DNA of 64,000 nucleotides from Polydactylus sextarius (Eukaryota > Chordata > Actinopteri > Polynemidae): positions 7,557,501 to 7,621,500 of the forward strand of contig CM028922.1 in assembly GCA_016801845.1 (NCBI GenBank), written 5' to 3'. Made by a program: the position numbers and the translations under genes. The notes under the pieces were generated by a model. It had not been told where the DNA came from. It did no database searches and worked only from the letters and a program-made list of their open reading frames with translations. Below are positions 25,718-38,500 of this stretch, one piece after another. Numbering within the stretch: the first letter of the stretch is position 1; the number at the start of each line of letters is the position of its first letter.

Positions 25718-25821
25718 AGTCTATCAGCTCTTAAACCCCTCGGCGTTGCAAACAGGTGCTCCTCTTCAGAACTTAATATATTCTTCCTTTTTAGAAGAAT
25801 GTTGCATAAAAGGGGGGGAAT

Positions 25822-25996
25822 TGTACATATTGTTTCTAAATATTATAGATGTATTTTAGAATTATAAAAAGAAATGAAAATTATCAAATGTTTTGTTGTT
25901 GTTTATATGGATATATTAATAGAAATGCAGTATATATGTATGTATATATATATATATATGTGTGTATGTATATATATGTGTGTGTGTATATGTATG

Positions 25997-26008
<12 letters not shown>
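25822..26008 (+). promoter_or_regulatory. Cluster of Pumilio-type motifs in the 3' UTR
   Basis: Exact matches to the RNA consensus UGUANAUA occur as TGTACATA at 25822-25829 and TGTATATA at 25941-25948, 25967-25974 and 26001-26008. The last three are generated by a TA/TG microsatellite. Pumilio proteins bind this octamer and repress or destabilise mRNAs. Function here is inferred only. Confidence 0.4.

Positions 26009-26064
<56 letters not shown>
25931..26064. repeat. TA/TG compound microsatellite in the trabd2a 3' UTR
   Basis: About 134 bp of TA dinucleotides with GT/GTA interruptions in the first half and a pure TA run of about 60 bp in the second half. It lies upstream of the candidate poly(A) signal, so it should be transcribed. 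Confidence 0.88.
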
Positions 26065-26069
<5 letters not shown>

Positions 26070-26492
26070 TTATGTATATTTTTTTTGAAAAGAAATCAGG
26101 AACTAACCACCATAGGCTGCGTCATTTGTCTCACTGAAATGAAATGTTTGGACGGGACAGATTGTATTGTACCATATGTATCAGTGTTATGCTGTACACG
26201 TCTGCTGAAAGGATTCATGTTAGTGTGTGTGCGCATTATTCTACATAGAGCCCATTTGTTTAATTTATTTAACTACTATAATTTTGCCGTAGGCCACATG
26301 AAACATTCCCTATGTTTTGTCCACCATGATGTCTAAATGTATGATTTCAAACGCATATAATGGCAATAACACATATACGGTTTTAAATACACAAAGCTGT
26401 CGACACAGACCGACCACATACACCACAGTGCTTTAGGCCTTTCACATTTCACTTATGGCATGTGATAACTGTAATAGTATTACCAGGACAAC

Positions 26493-26498
26493 AATAAA
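26493..26498 (+). promoter_or_regulatory. Candidate poly(A) signal AATAAA for trabd2a
   Basis: This is the first canonical AATAAA after the stop codon on the + strand. Cleavage would be expected 10-30 bases downstream. It sits in AT-rich sequence where such hexamers arise by chance, hence moderate confidence. Confidence 0.5.
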
Positions 26499-26519
26499 AT
26501 ATTTATCTAGATTAAAATT

Positions 26520-29500
26520 TGATTTTAATGCCTGACTCCGCTGTTTAAGTACAACCAAGATGACTTGGCTTGAAAGTAAGTTTTAATTTTCTCCAACTTC
26601 TTTTTTTATGTAGTTGTCATTTTATCCAGTGGGCCAACCAGTCACTTAACTTAAACATACAGAAGCTATAAGAGCGTTTACATTTTATAGAAAAAACGTA
26701 GTTGCTACATTAAGTTCACAGGCAGTGTTTTTATTGTTTTATTAAATGACGTATAGGCAACAGAAGGGCTTTGCTTTGAGCTTAGGGAAAGTTATAAAAC
26801 TTGTAAATAAACATATATCTGAAGTCAGTACAATTTTTTTTTTTTTTTCCTATATCAAATCAGACCAGAAATCTTCCCTAATCTTTACCAATTGCTTTGA
26901 GAGCTGTAGGTGGAAACAAATACTCAATATTTGTTCAGTGTCAACATTTTTCCAACTTTTGCAACCAAGTGCATGAATAAGCCACAATCTGTTTTATGTT
27001 GATAGAAAATATAATAATTTCTAACAAACTTTGTGTGTTTTCCAGTATTGTGCAGCTGAATCAGGAGCCTTTCAGACCAGAGACGACAAACTTCAGTGAG
27101 AAAAGCAACACGCTGATTCACTGCCTTCAGCTGTGCAAACAATACGCTATTGTGTCTTGATCAGAGTCAAATGTATGGGATGGATGTACATTTGTTGTCG
27201 GGTGTTGTTAAGATGGAAATTTAGATGTATTGGATAAAAGATATACCCAGGCATTAAGAGTTTTATATAATGTGAGAAATTAAGCTTTTCATTAAGGCCA
27301 AAGGTTCAGCTGTTGAGAGTATAAACCCAGTGGGATTCTCTGCATAGCAGTCAGCTCTGTACATCACCACCTCTAAGAGAAGGTGACTTTTTTAAATTCC
27401 TCAGAGCTTTAATAAAGCTGCAGAGCCATTTTTTGCCTCCACATTTTGATAAATTTTGTGGGTTTTTTTGTCTAAATCTTTGGGGCCTTCTTGTTTGTCC
27501 ATTATACACAAAAACAGGGCATTTCATCAGACTAATTACATGTGCACCACTGCAGTTTAGCTCATGCAGCTGCAGGTCAGTTGTCATTAGTTGTAGGTTA
27601 TTCTACAATGTTTGGACTTTCTGAGTAAGGCACTTTAGTTCACATGCAAGTGTATACATCTGTGTTTACATCAAGGCAGACGTCGGCACAAGTCTTATAG
27701 CTCCCGTGAACAAAAGTGTAGATGGGTGGGTGCACAAAAACGCACGCACACACTGCCCTCCTGCCCTGACTCAGGACTCATGCCATGTTTATGTGAAGTT
27801 AATGTGCTGTGATAAGGCTACTATTAGAGGCTGTTTGATGTGCGCATGTGGTCTGCCACAAACAAGTCAGCTGCTCTACCAGCATATGTCAGGCCAGCAG
27901 GAAACAAACAGGAAACCAAAGCTAACTGATTCTTTAGACGTACAGGAAATGAGGGTTAATTGATTTGTTATGTCAACAGGAAAAGAAAGCTAATTGACTT
28001 GTAAGTTGATTTGATTTAGGAGTGGCTACGTGCTGGAATAGGTCACAGAGGGCCGTGCACCACTGATGTCCACAAGGAATGCTGAGACAGGAAACACATG
28101 ATTTATAGGTATAAATGAAGTGTGAGGCATGAGAAGTACGTGATTCATTACACAAAGTATTAGATCCGGGATTCATTTAGTGATTTTTTTGTTACTCTCT
28201 TAACAAAGGAAACAGTTGGAATTCAAAATCAGTATCAATTGCTGCTTTGAGAGTCCAGATAATTTCTCTGGTGAAAAGAAATCGAGGAACTGCAGTAAAA
28301 TCACTTTGGTGATTTTGTTTAATGGGATAGTTGATGCGACACAAAGGTAAATTACTATACATGATAACAAAATAAGCATTGGACTAAAGTGGCCATCACA
28401 ATCTGATCATGTTTAATTCTAAAAGCACCTGGGTTCTCTCTCTATGCATTATTTAGGCCCCACTTCTGACACTTTGATTAATCAGGTAGCATTTGTCCAA
28501 AAAATGGCAATGAACATCTGCCACATCTGTAATTTTCATTGCAATGAAATTTGATGCTATGAAGAAAATGGTGAGGGGGGAAAAAGCAATGGCAGACTTC
28601 ATAACCGAAGTCCTAGCTGTGGCCAATGCAAACTGCACAAAAAACATTATACTCACATCATGTTAAAAAACAGTATGAGTCAAAACCATATCATTCCTAT
28701 GCTCCATGTAACACAGCACTTTAAAAACAATGGACCGTGTAAGTCGCTCAGTCATTCCATAAAAGAATAAACAAACAAAGGTGCAGGTCACTCCACTAAT
28801 TGCCTCCTGTTGAGTGCTTTTGCTGACAGATGTTACAGGTCATTTACTATCAGAAACATTGCATAAAGAATGGTGTGAATTCCAAATGTCAAATTGAGTA
28901 TGACTAACGCTAACGGCAGTCGAGACAAAAATGGTTTCAAGCCATAAAACCAAGATCAAGACCAGGGATCAGGACACAAAGACTTTTTTTTATTTACCTT
29001 TTTAAATGTCATGCCAATAATTATGTTTTATGTTTCATGTATAATTTAAGATTATAAATCCTGTATTTTGATTACAGGTGAGTCTATTGCTTGTCTTATG
29101 CCTGCAATCATAGTAGACACAAATGAGATGGAGGATTCTATTTCAACCAGAGTCACCTAAATCACCAAAAACTGTAAATCATAATAGCCGGCTTCAGACT
29201 GTCAAGCCAGGCTGGACCAGGGTCATTTGGGGGCCACCTGATGCTAGTGTCCCAGTTCTACTAGCCCCACAGCCCTGGGACCTTTGTGTTCAGATTGTCA
29301 GGGCACTAGTCTCCCCACATTACAGTTCAGCAAGCCCCTGTTCGTTAAAACATCACCAACACCGCCCATTTTCAAACAGGATGGGAGGTCCAAGCTCACA
29401 AAAACAAACGACTAGCAGCAAGTAAAAAATCAATTCTATCGCTGTTTTTAATCCTAGTTGTACCAGATCTACATTGGTCTGCTGTAAGAAGTTAGCTTGC

Positions 29501-32500
29501 TAAATGCCATTTGTTTAGATCACTAGCAGAGCTAATACTGCCACCCAAGGTGGCACCAGTTTGCACCAGCTTAAGACAGTGTGTTAGCACTCAGCCCCAG
29601 CACGTCTCGGTTAGCTCGGCTTTGGCCCAACAGTGTGAAGCAGGATATTGTAACGTATTGATATCAACATATGCATAAAAGCAAAATTGCTAATAAAATA
29701 TCATTTGTTTGGATCAATCAGAAACATAGAACTTTATACTACCAAACTAGCCGTCTTTGCTCTTATTATACATTCATTCATCACAATATGAAAGACAAAA
29801 TTTCCTTCAACAGACATCCACCCCTTAAAACACAATCAAATAAGAAAACGGGTCTTATAAAAACATGCCACACTAGACTGGAGGTTGGGGTTGTTAGATT
29901 GGACAAAGTAAACCTGTAGGAATTGAAAGCAGATGTCCATGCAGACGTCTGTTTCCTGTGCTGTACAAAACGAAAGGTAAGGAAGTTAAAAGACATTGGC
30001 ATTGGAAATCCACAGCAGAATATGTTTTCAGTCAAATTCGTTCACTTAATAATTCTGGAAGAAGGGTAATCTGTTGTTAATTAGTTGTACTTTCCTACAA
30101 TTTTTATTTATTTTTTACTGTTTACCTGAAAGCTCATACTTAGCTCATAATTTCAGACATTAGAAATATTTTTCCTATAAATTTGTTCACATGACTTCAA
30201 TATCTTTTTTTTTACCATCGATTCAATCCGCAATTTTTACCTTCACCTTGTGTATGATAAAACATGCAACATTTTTTTCCAGTGATTTTATAGGGTTTGG
30301 TCCAATCATTAACCAGTCCCTATTTTTAACCACAAGGTCAAATCATTTTCTAATTGTTACAACAAATTCAGTGTGTTATTGTTTATCTGATGTAGCTTAG
30401 GTCGATCCCTCACAGCCTTGAATAAATAAGCTTGTGTGCCGAAGTTATTATCACTGCGTCAGTCTTAAGAGTCATATAGCTATGTGTTAATTGAGACCCA
30501 TGGTATAAGTGCTGTGCTGACTGACTGTGTAGTATATTTACATAGTAAATCTCCTTCGGGTTATAATATGTTAGTATGGCTTTGACCAATGTGAACTCAT
30601 TGTATATACAACAGGATTTATGTAGGATATTAGACAACACTTGTTTCGTCAATCCTTCCTCCCACACAACTGCTATCTTTTGTTCAGTTTTTTTTCTGTA
30701 CATGGACAGATTTATGGTTTATGCTATATTAAGTACAGAAGGGGACAATCTGGACTTTCGAACACAATTCTCTGGCTTTTAAAATGAACGCTGAAGCTCA
30801 TCTTATATGCCACTGAAGATGAGGTACCAAGAATCGTTCGTTTCTTCTGGCTGCCCCAAAGGCTTGGTCAGAGTTGGAATGAAACATTTTCAGCGCCTGC
30901 CTCCTCTGTGTGAAACTACCCACAGAAATACTGAGAACTTAAGGAACCTATTAGTCCCAGCAAGTTCAAAGCATTCATAAGGACAATGGAAGATGCATAT
31001 ATTGGAAATATTCAGGGCTTTGATTATGTTGATTGCAGAAATCTGTGCATCTGTTTTTCCTCCCTTGTCTCCCTCCACTGCACTTTTCCATTGAATCTTC
31101 TCTATTGAATGATCATTAGTTATTTCTATTGTGAAAAGGCAAAAGCTTGGACTTTTCAATACTAGAGGCTAAATCTAGCTTCTATAGACATCCTCCTCGC
31201 GGAATAATATTTCATTTTGATTTAAAATGGATTAAAACAGTCATATTTTTTATCACTGGTAATATGCGATGATTGAGAACACACTGGTCTTGAAAGTGAA
31301 ACACGTTTTGATCCTCAGGTGATGCAGATCAGTTGGTAAAGAGTAAATACCTGTTGCACCACTGGAGAACAGATGCAATAAAAATTGATTGAACACACAT
31401 AGAGGCATAGTTCCCTTCAAAAATGTAATCATACATTATTCAGAGTGCAATCAGACACACAAACGAAACACTGACACTTGTATGTCTGTGTTTGATTCCT
31501 AAACACACAGGAAAACCACTTGGTTCCAGCTCTGCCAAGCCATAAATGGTTTTAATAGCAGAATGAATGGGATGCAGAACAATAATGAAATCTACTATGT
31601 AAATTACCATTCTGTCTCTGTAGTAAACACTTCTATAAAAGGAAAAACAAGACCTTACCGTGCCATAATATTTTATTTCCTCTTTGTGGGGAAAATCACA
31701 GGTGTAAACAATAAACTGAATGATGACTGGACTCCCAAGCTGCTTCGGGTTCAGGGTCCGATTGTTTCTGCTGGCTCAGTGTCAAACTGTCAAAGACGTA
31801 CATGGGCACATGAACAAAACAGAGCCATTGTCAATGTTATTAGTAACACCTGTGCTTTTTCTATGGCGATGAGTTCAAATGTTCCTGCAGGGGGGGCAAG
31901 TCCAATGATTCTTTGCTAAATCGTTTTATTATAAGAAAATTGGTCGGGTCGGTTACGTTCAATTTATAAAATCTTTCCAATCATTACTGTGATATTTATC
32001 CTGGATGACACTGGAGAAAACTGAACACAGAATCTGACCACTGTGGAACTAAATAAAATACTCCTCAATACACACCATGCATGTTTAGTCTTCAAGTATT
32101 AACAAAGTTGATGTATTATCCTGTGGTTTGTTTGTGTTATGTCTCTAGTCGAAGAGGGTTTTCTTTTCTCAAATTTAAAAAAAAAAAAAAAAAAAAATGG
32201 GGAGGTTGTCAGGAATCATTGAAGCAGCTCTATAATCCATGTAAACTTACATCAATATCACAGTTCAGTAGGAGTTTTAGAGCAAGAACATTGTTTATGT
32301 CTTTTAGTGGGTTGCTCCATCTGTGATTGTCAGCTTATAAACAAATGAACTATTTTTGTGCTGGCGCTACACCACAGGGTGTCACTCAGTAACAGCCCAG
32401 GTCAAAGGATCCCATTCATGGGAACAAATTTTGGAGCACTGTTATTGATAGAAGGAAGCCCACAGTGGGAGCCTGAACTTGGAGTCATGAGACACACATC

Positions 32501-35500
32501 ATGCCACTAGTGTGCATATAACACACACACACACGTGTTGTGTGTTATGTGCTCCAACTGGACCACATGCAGGTTGTGGGAGTGGGTTTAGGTTTGGTTC
32601 ATATCCATTTTCACCTACAATATACTCCACCTCTCTAAATAAAAGTTGCCCCCCTCAGTGACTCTCAGATTCAGTCTCAGGAATGTGAGCTCAGGGTCAA
32701 AACAGTCACTGGGAGGGAGAAAGCTGAGGTTAAAAGGTCACATTAACTTATATGTTATACAGTCTGCTACTCTCTTCTCACCAGCCACCTGCATCTCTAA
32801 TGTCAGACTGCTCAGTACCTTATATTTCAGGACGTACATGTCGATTTTAATTTGCTTTTATTCCCTGGTTGACTTTTTGTTCATTGTGCTGAAGTTATTC
32901 GGTAGCGGGTGCAGATGGTTTTGACATGGCTTTGAGGAGTTTGTGAGTCTGTTTCACTGTAGCAGTTATATCTGCTCTGTTAAAGCTACACAGTTCAACT
33001 TTTGTAAGTAGTACATTTCTGTCTGGGTTATGTTTTGGAGGCCATGTAATTTCATTTTAAATTAAATGAAGCACTTCATTTTTTTAACAGCAGGGTGAAT
33101 ATGTATGTGACTGTCACACCAAGGACCAATGGTTTATATCCACAAACCTGTCTGTGTTCATGTTTAGGCAAGAATAGTCAAAGTTGGTGAAAGGTAGAGA
33201 TTTCAGACCATGAAACTTGAAACCAATCTCTCCGTGAGTGCAGAAACACAGTCATATCACAGTCTCTTGATGCTGAAGCCATTATACATGAATATTATAC
33301 TGCAAGATTGGATAATTTAGCAGAAAAATACAACAAGCTCCTATTGTATTCATTACGTTAATAGAAAACAATCTGGCTGCTATAAGGTGTCCTTCAAAAT
33401 ATATGAGACAAAGTGGGAAATAAAGCGTTTACTTACTTTATTTAATACTGAAAAGTTATTGTTGCTGTACCTATGCTTGGTGTGATATGACCAGTAAGAT
33501 ATGGTGTCTAAGTAATGTTAATGTTAGAAAACTAAAACTTGATAGTTTTTGCTTAATGTCTCTACTGACAGTATATTGATTTGTATTTGACCATTCCATT
33601 GTTTATCTTTGCATTTTTTATTGGTTCAACAGTGTTTATATCAAACCCGTGTGGGTCACCACCCAGCTGCAGCAGCAACAGCATGACTGTAAGATCAATA
33701 TGTGTCCCAGAGCAATAAGTCCCATTATCTTCCAATATTTATATCACATCCTTAACAGTTCAGAACCTCGACTCCAATGTAGCTGTGCTAATATTGAATG
33801 AGACTATGTTTATCATAAATATGTGAAGATAAGAAAATGTTTTACTGGTGAATTGTGACGGTAATTCAAATATGTACATTCAAATACAGGAGCAGTAGAA
33901 ATGAACTGAAAGTGACACAATGACTGTCTTTAATATTCTTGTCTGATGGGCTGTGGGTAATAGCATTTAGTATATAAATAGCCTCAGCACTGAAAAATAA
34001 ATCCTAAGTGACAAATCTGTTGATGGCTGTAAGAGATTAGGAGACTGTGTATGTGAATCATGTAATTATATGATGTGATATGACCTGATAAAATCAGTAT
34101 AATGATGAAGGTCTGTATTTTATTTAATTTTAAGACATAAAACTGCAAATTATGCCAATCATAGTGATACATCAAGTGAATAAGAGGGCTAAGCATAGCT
34201 GAGTATAAGGGGAACTTCCTTGGGGAGTTCAGTGTTTATATGTTAATCATAATAATCATATGTTAAAACTGTAAAAATGCTGCCCTCTGCCTGTAAGATG
34301 AGGTAGTGTGTTTCACTTGATTGACATCTCTCCATCAACCCTGTCAACAGACAGAGCTTTTGCTGCCTCTGCTCTCCGAGCCAGGTCGCAAATAATAGGC
34401 TCTTGATTCAGCCCTTAAGGCAAGTGTCAGTTCTGATCCGAGCTCGTGTTGTATGTTGTTGCACAGACTTTGACAGCTGTGGAGCTGCCAAGTGTCTCTG
34501 GGCAACAGATTTCACCGATCACAGACCTCTGTCAGGGTTCAGGCAAGGCTACATTGTCATCAGTGGAGGGAGGACAGATGGAGGAGAAAATATAAAAAGG
34601 ATGGTCTGGAACCACATGAAAGTAGACACTTAATTAGTCTAAAATGCTCCTAAATGGCTCAGTAAGTTTTGCTTCACAAAGGTTTGTCATTCTAATATCT
34701 TTTTCTGTTTCAGTCATGTTGCATGACTGCATTTGACAGCCCATTATGTTGTTTATTTTGTGGTGTCCTTCATCTTTTAGTTTCATCAAATCTCATGATA
34801 ATAAAGAATAAAAGCACCATAATCTGTGATCAAAATGCATTATCTAAAGCAGCTTTGATACAATAAATTCAGTTACTTGGAGCGACAAAGTGAGGACATA
34901 AAGGTCAAAACCCCATCGGAGCTGTGGCACAGACACAAAAGCAGGATTTTTTTTTTTTCACAGCTTGGAAAAACAAACAGAGGGTAACATCTGACATTTT
35001 GTGTTGAGTTTGGACTGTCGGAATCAACAAGACTAGACTTGGCTTTCTTTCCAACGTCGCTGCTCTCAGACAGACTGCTCTGTTGCTCTCAGCTTTTAAA
35101 ACTCAGCTTTTTTTTGTTTTACTTTCAAACAAATTAAAGAATTCAACAAGACTTAAGAATTTGCAATTTTTTAATACAGCTGAGACGAAACCCAGTAGTC
35201 AACTGCTATGCTTCTAATGCATACTTGTCAGTGCAGAGGGAATGCTATAAATCAACAATCACATCTATAGTTATTTTAAAAGTAGAAAGCTGCACATCTT
35301 AAGCGCTTCCATTATTTCTCTTTCCATACTGAATGTTAAAATTCAAAGTAAAATGACAATCATAGATGACTGCATGGCTATGCATTATACATTTTATACA
35401 TCATGCATAATGTTCTATGGCCCTGCATCATTTAGTTTCAGAGGATGGATGCGGCTGGTGATACCTAAACTCAGACGCATTTGAATCTTTTGTTTCTAGC

Positions 35501-38500
35501 CTCCAGCTCCATAAAAACTACTTGTAAAACCTACCATATGTGATGAGAAATTATGTTGATGTATGTATCTATGCATAGGTTTACATATATGTCCACATAC
35601 TTGACTTGACTTTTTATTACAGGTTAGAAAATACAGAATTGACAAGTTGTGCAAGATGGATCTCACAAGAAGTGTTAGAATTACAAAATTAAATTAGCAA
35701 TTACCAGTATGTTTTATGGTTGCATTTAATCATAAAAAATATGTTTGAAAATCAGCTGTAACCTTGTGTCTGAGTAGACACATGTAAAAATAAATGCTGC
35801 TGTATTCTCATTAAACCTTGGTAGGTAAAAAACAGATTTGAATGGTAGGAAACAGATCCCCAGTGTTTTTTCTTTTTTTTTTTAAAGCTCATTTGACTGA
35901 ACTGAAGTGCTTGTATTAGTCTTTCTTATCTGTTTTATTTAACATATATTTTTGGTTCTTTTATAGTCATTTTCTGCTGTCACAGTGACTTTCTCCATGA
36001 CAGTCATTAACTTTTCATCTTTTCTTTCAAGAGGGCATTGACATTTTATATTAGATCACATAAATTCCAGTCTTTATAGACCTTAGTTCAGTCCTTTAAC
36101 GCATGGACTATGGATAAAGATTTCAAGGAAATTACTTTAACCTTGGGGTAGTAAAACTGTTTTAACCTTCAGCAAATAGGCTGCTGTTTTGTTCCTGTAA
36201 AGGAATCATTACAACTAATAAGACAGAAGAGTTACTGTCCTAATCAGGACCAAACTAGGGTAAATGCACTGATGAAAGAGAAAACAATGTCTTGTGTGGG
36301 GCCCAGAGTGGAGCTGATGAGGATAAAGTTAATGCAACTGCAGTGTCAGGACATTCATGTCATCCCTGATCAGAAGGATTCAGGTGACCACACTGCTCTC
36401 CACAGGTCAGGAGAAGTAATTCATCCATAATCTAGTTTTACTGGCATTAAATCAGTTACTGTGTCATCTGCAGTATTTTTGTTTTGCCCCCAAACCTCCC
36501 ACTTGAGTGCAGAATTATTAGGAATTCCAGGTTTCTTTTGTTTTATTTTACTACAACTTACTATTTGTATTCATCAGCCTTACCTGTATTCGTCTAATCA
36601 GAGACGTGACTGGAGGACGAACCACAGATATTGATCTAAACACTTCAAAATTTCAATCACTTGCAGCCTTCTCATCACTTTTTCCTTTCCTTCAATATTT
36701 GAAACCTGCAAAATGCCTATTAGTCTGTTAGCCAAAGACTAAAATTTTTTTGACAACAACCTCATTTATAGTCCTCGCAATAAATTCAGCAGCTAAATGA
36801 GTGATGGGGTGTTGTAAACATATCAGAAAATGTGTCCTGTGTCCTCGTCAATCTCGCCTTAGCTTTCCCGTAAAAACATTCACATACACACACTGATGTA
36901 AACACACGCATGCTTCTGCTTTTGCTTCACCCACTCCTGCACCTGCCACCATCCTTTCCACCGATGCTGCTGTGGCGTGTTTAAATGAGTATCTATTAAA
37001 ATGCCATTATAAGAAATAGAGGGTGATGTTGTCCCTGGCAGGAGTTTATTGGGAAGTAAATGTAAGCTCCCACACATGGAACACCTCATTAACCCAGTGG
37101 ATATTTACAGCCCTGCAACACAGAGGCGCACGTAGGGATTGAGGTCTTCCTCATCTTAATAGTGTCTCAGTTGATAAGACACACTGCTCCTATTCATACC
37201 TGCACTTTTAATGGGGGCCTACTCAACGGCTAATAATCCTCATTGATCCCTGCAGGGTGGTTGCTTTTTGCTCAAAACCTCACATAGATTACCCAAACAA
37301 ACCACATATGAGCACCACAGCAGCTTGTAGGAGTTGACTGCCTTGCTCAAGGTTCAAGATGCTTTCACTGACAGTCAAAGGTGTCTAACAAGCTAAGAAA
37401 CACAAATTGAGAAGAAATATTTGTATTATTTGGTTCAAAGAAGTCCTGAAGATAAGCATTTGCAGTGTTGTGGAAGGGGGTGGACCTGTATCTGTTAGTT
37501 TTGATGGTAGTATAATGAATTTTAAGACCTATGAATGTGGTAAGGCTGTCCAAAGAGAGATGAACATGTCTCCATCCTGTCATAAACTCATTATATCTTG
37601 CTTAAAAGTCTTCCCATTGATACTATCAAATACAGCAATTATACGTAATTGTACCAACACAGAAGCACGGTACACACACAGTATGTAGTCCCTGTGCTGC
37701 TCATTTCAAGTTGGCTACTCGTTTTATTCGGTGAGAGGAAGCAGTGATATATGAGCACTGAAAAAAAATAAGCCACCAAATGCGGGTGATCGCAAATAAA
37801 AAAGCTCCTGCAGCAGGAGACTTATTGGATGTACTCCCTTAACATCTTGTCTCCACATGATTTAAATAACAGCAATAAAATTAAGCTGCTCTTGCAGGCA
37901 TATTCTATTACTATGGTCGGTATATTTGTTTCTAGTGTGTCTGACACTTATAATTCTAACCCTGGAATTCTGTGGTAATATTAATATTATATTATCTGTC
38001 ACTAACTGCATGATTTGTGACTAGCCTGGTAGAGAGAACGCCTGATGCTCAGATATCAGGTATTAGAACTTTGGCCTTTTTTGGAGACATTTCAGCTCTT
38101 TCCTTTTAGGCTGAATCCATCACCTTTTCAAAATGGCAGCGCTACCACCTCCTCTGAAATTCCAAACCATTCTTTCCACCTCTCAAATGCAAGTGTGAAG
38201 TCTTTCCAAGTTCCCTGTCTCCTCACCTCAGGTTCTTTTCTGAGCAATTGGAGATAACATTATTGAATATAAAGCACCTGGGAGCAGCTCCTCTCCCTGC
38301 CAAGATCAATTTCAAGTCAGAGGCTGTGAAAAAGTGGTGAAAAACTCTCAGAAATGAAACTGTGAAATATCACTGGCTCCCAAAACTGCCTACAAATAGG
38401 TGGGCTTCCTCGTAAAAAATCTCAAAGAATGGGATTATTCTAAGAAGCTCTTGGGGATTTGGGAAGGCACGCTTTTGTTACTGAATTGACAACAGTTATT

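Larger units (their letters stand above)
25016..26515 (+). other. trabd2a: trabd2a 3' UTR (end estimated)
   Basis: Sequence after the TAG has no further coding signal and runs about 1.5 kb to the first good AATAAA. It holds a T-rich run just after the stop, a TG/GA microsatellite (about 25,667-25,717), one TGTACATA motif at 25,822 and a long TA/TG tract (about 25,931-26,064) with three more TGTATATA motifs. The 3' end is inferred from the poly(A) signal only, so a shorter or longer UTR is possible. Confidence 0.55.

Noticed and set aside
25931..26088. ORFs rich in Tyr/Ile/Val/Cys
   Set aside because: Translations of the TA/TG microsatellite in the 3' UTR.
34403..34633. 76-codon + ORF with several Cys, considered as a first exon of a secreted protein
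   Set aside because: No convincing donor at its end, no signal peptide and no family match.
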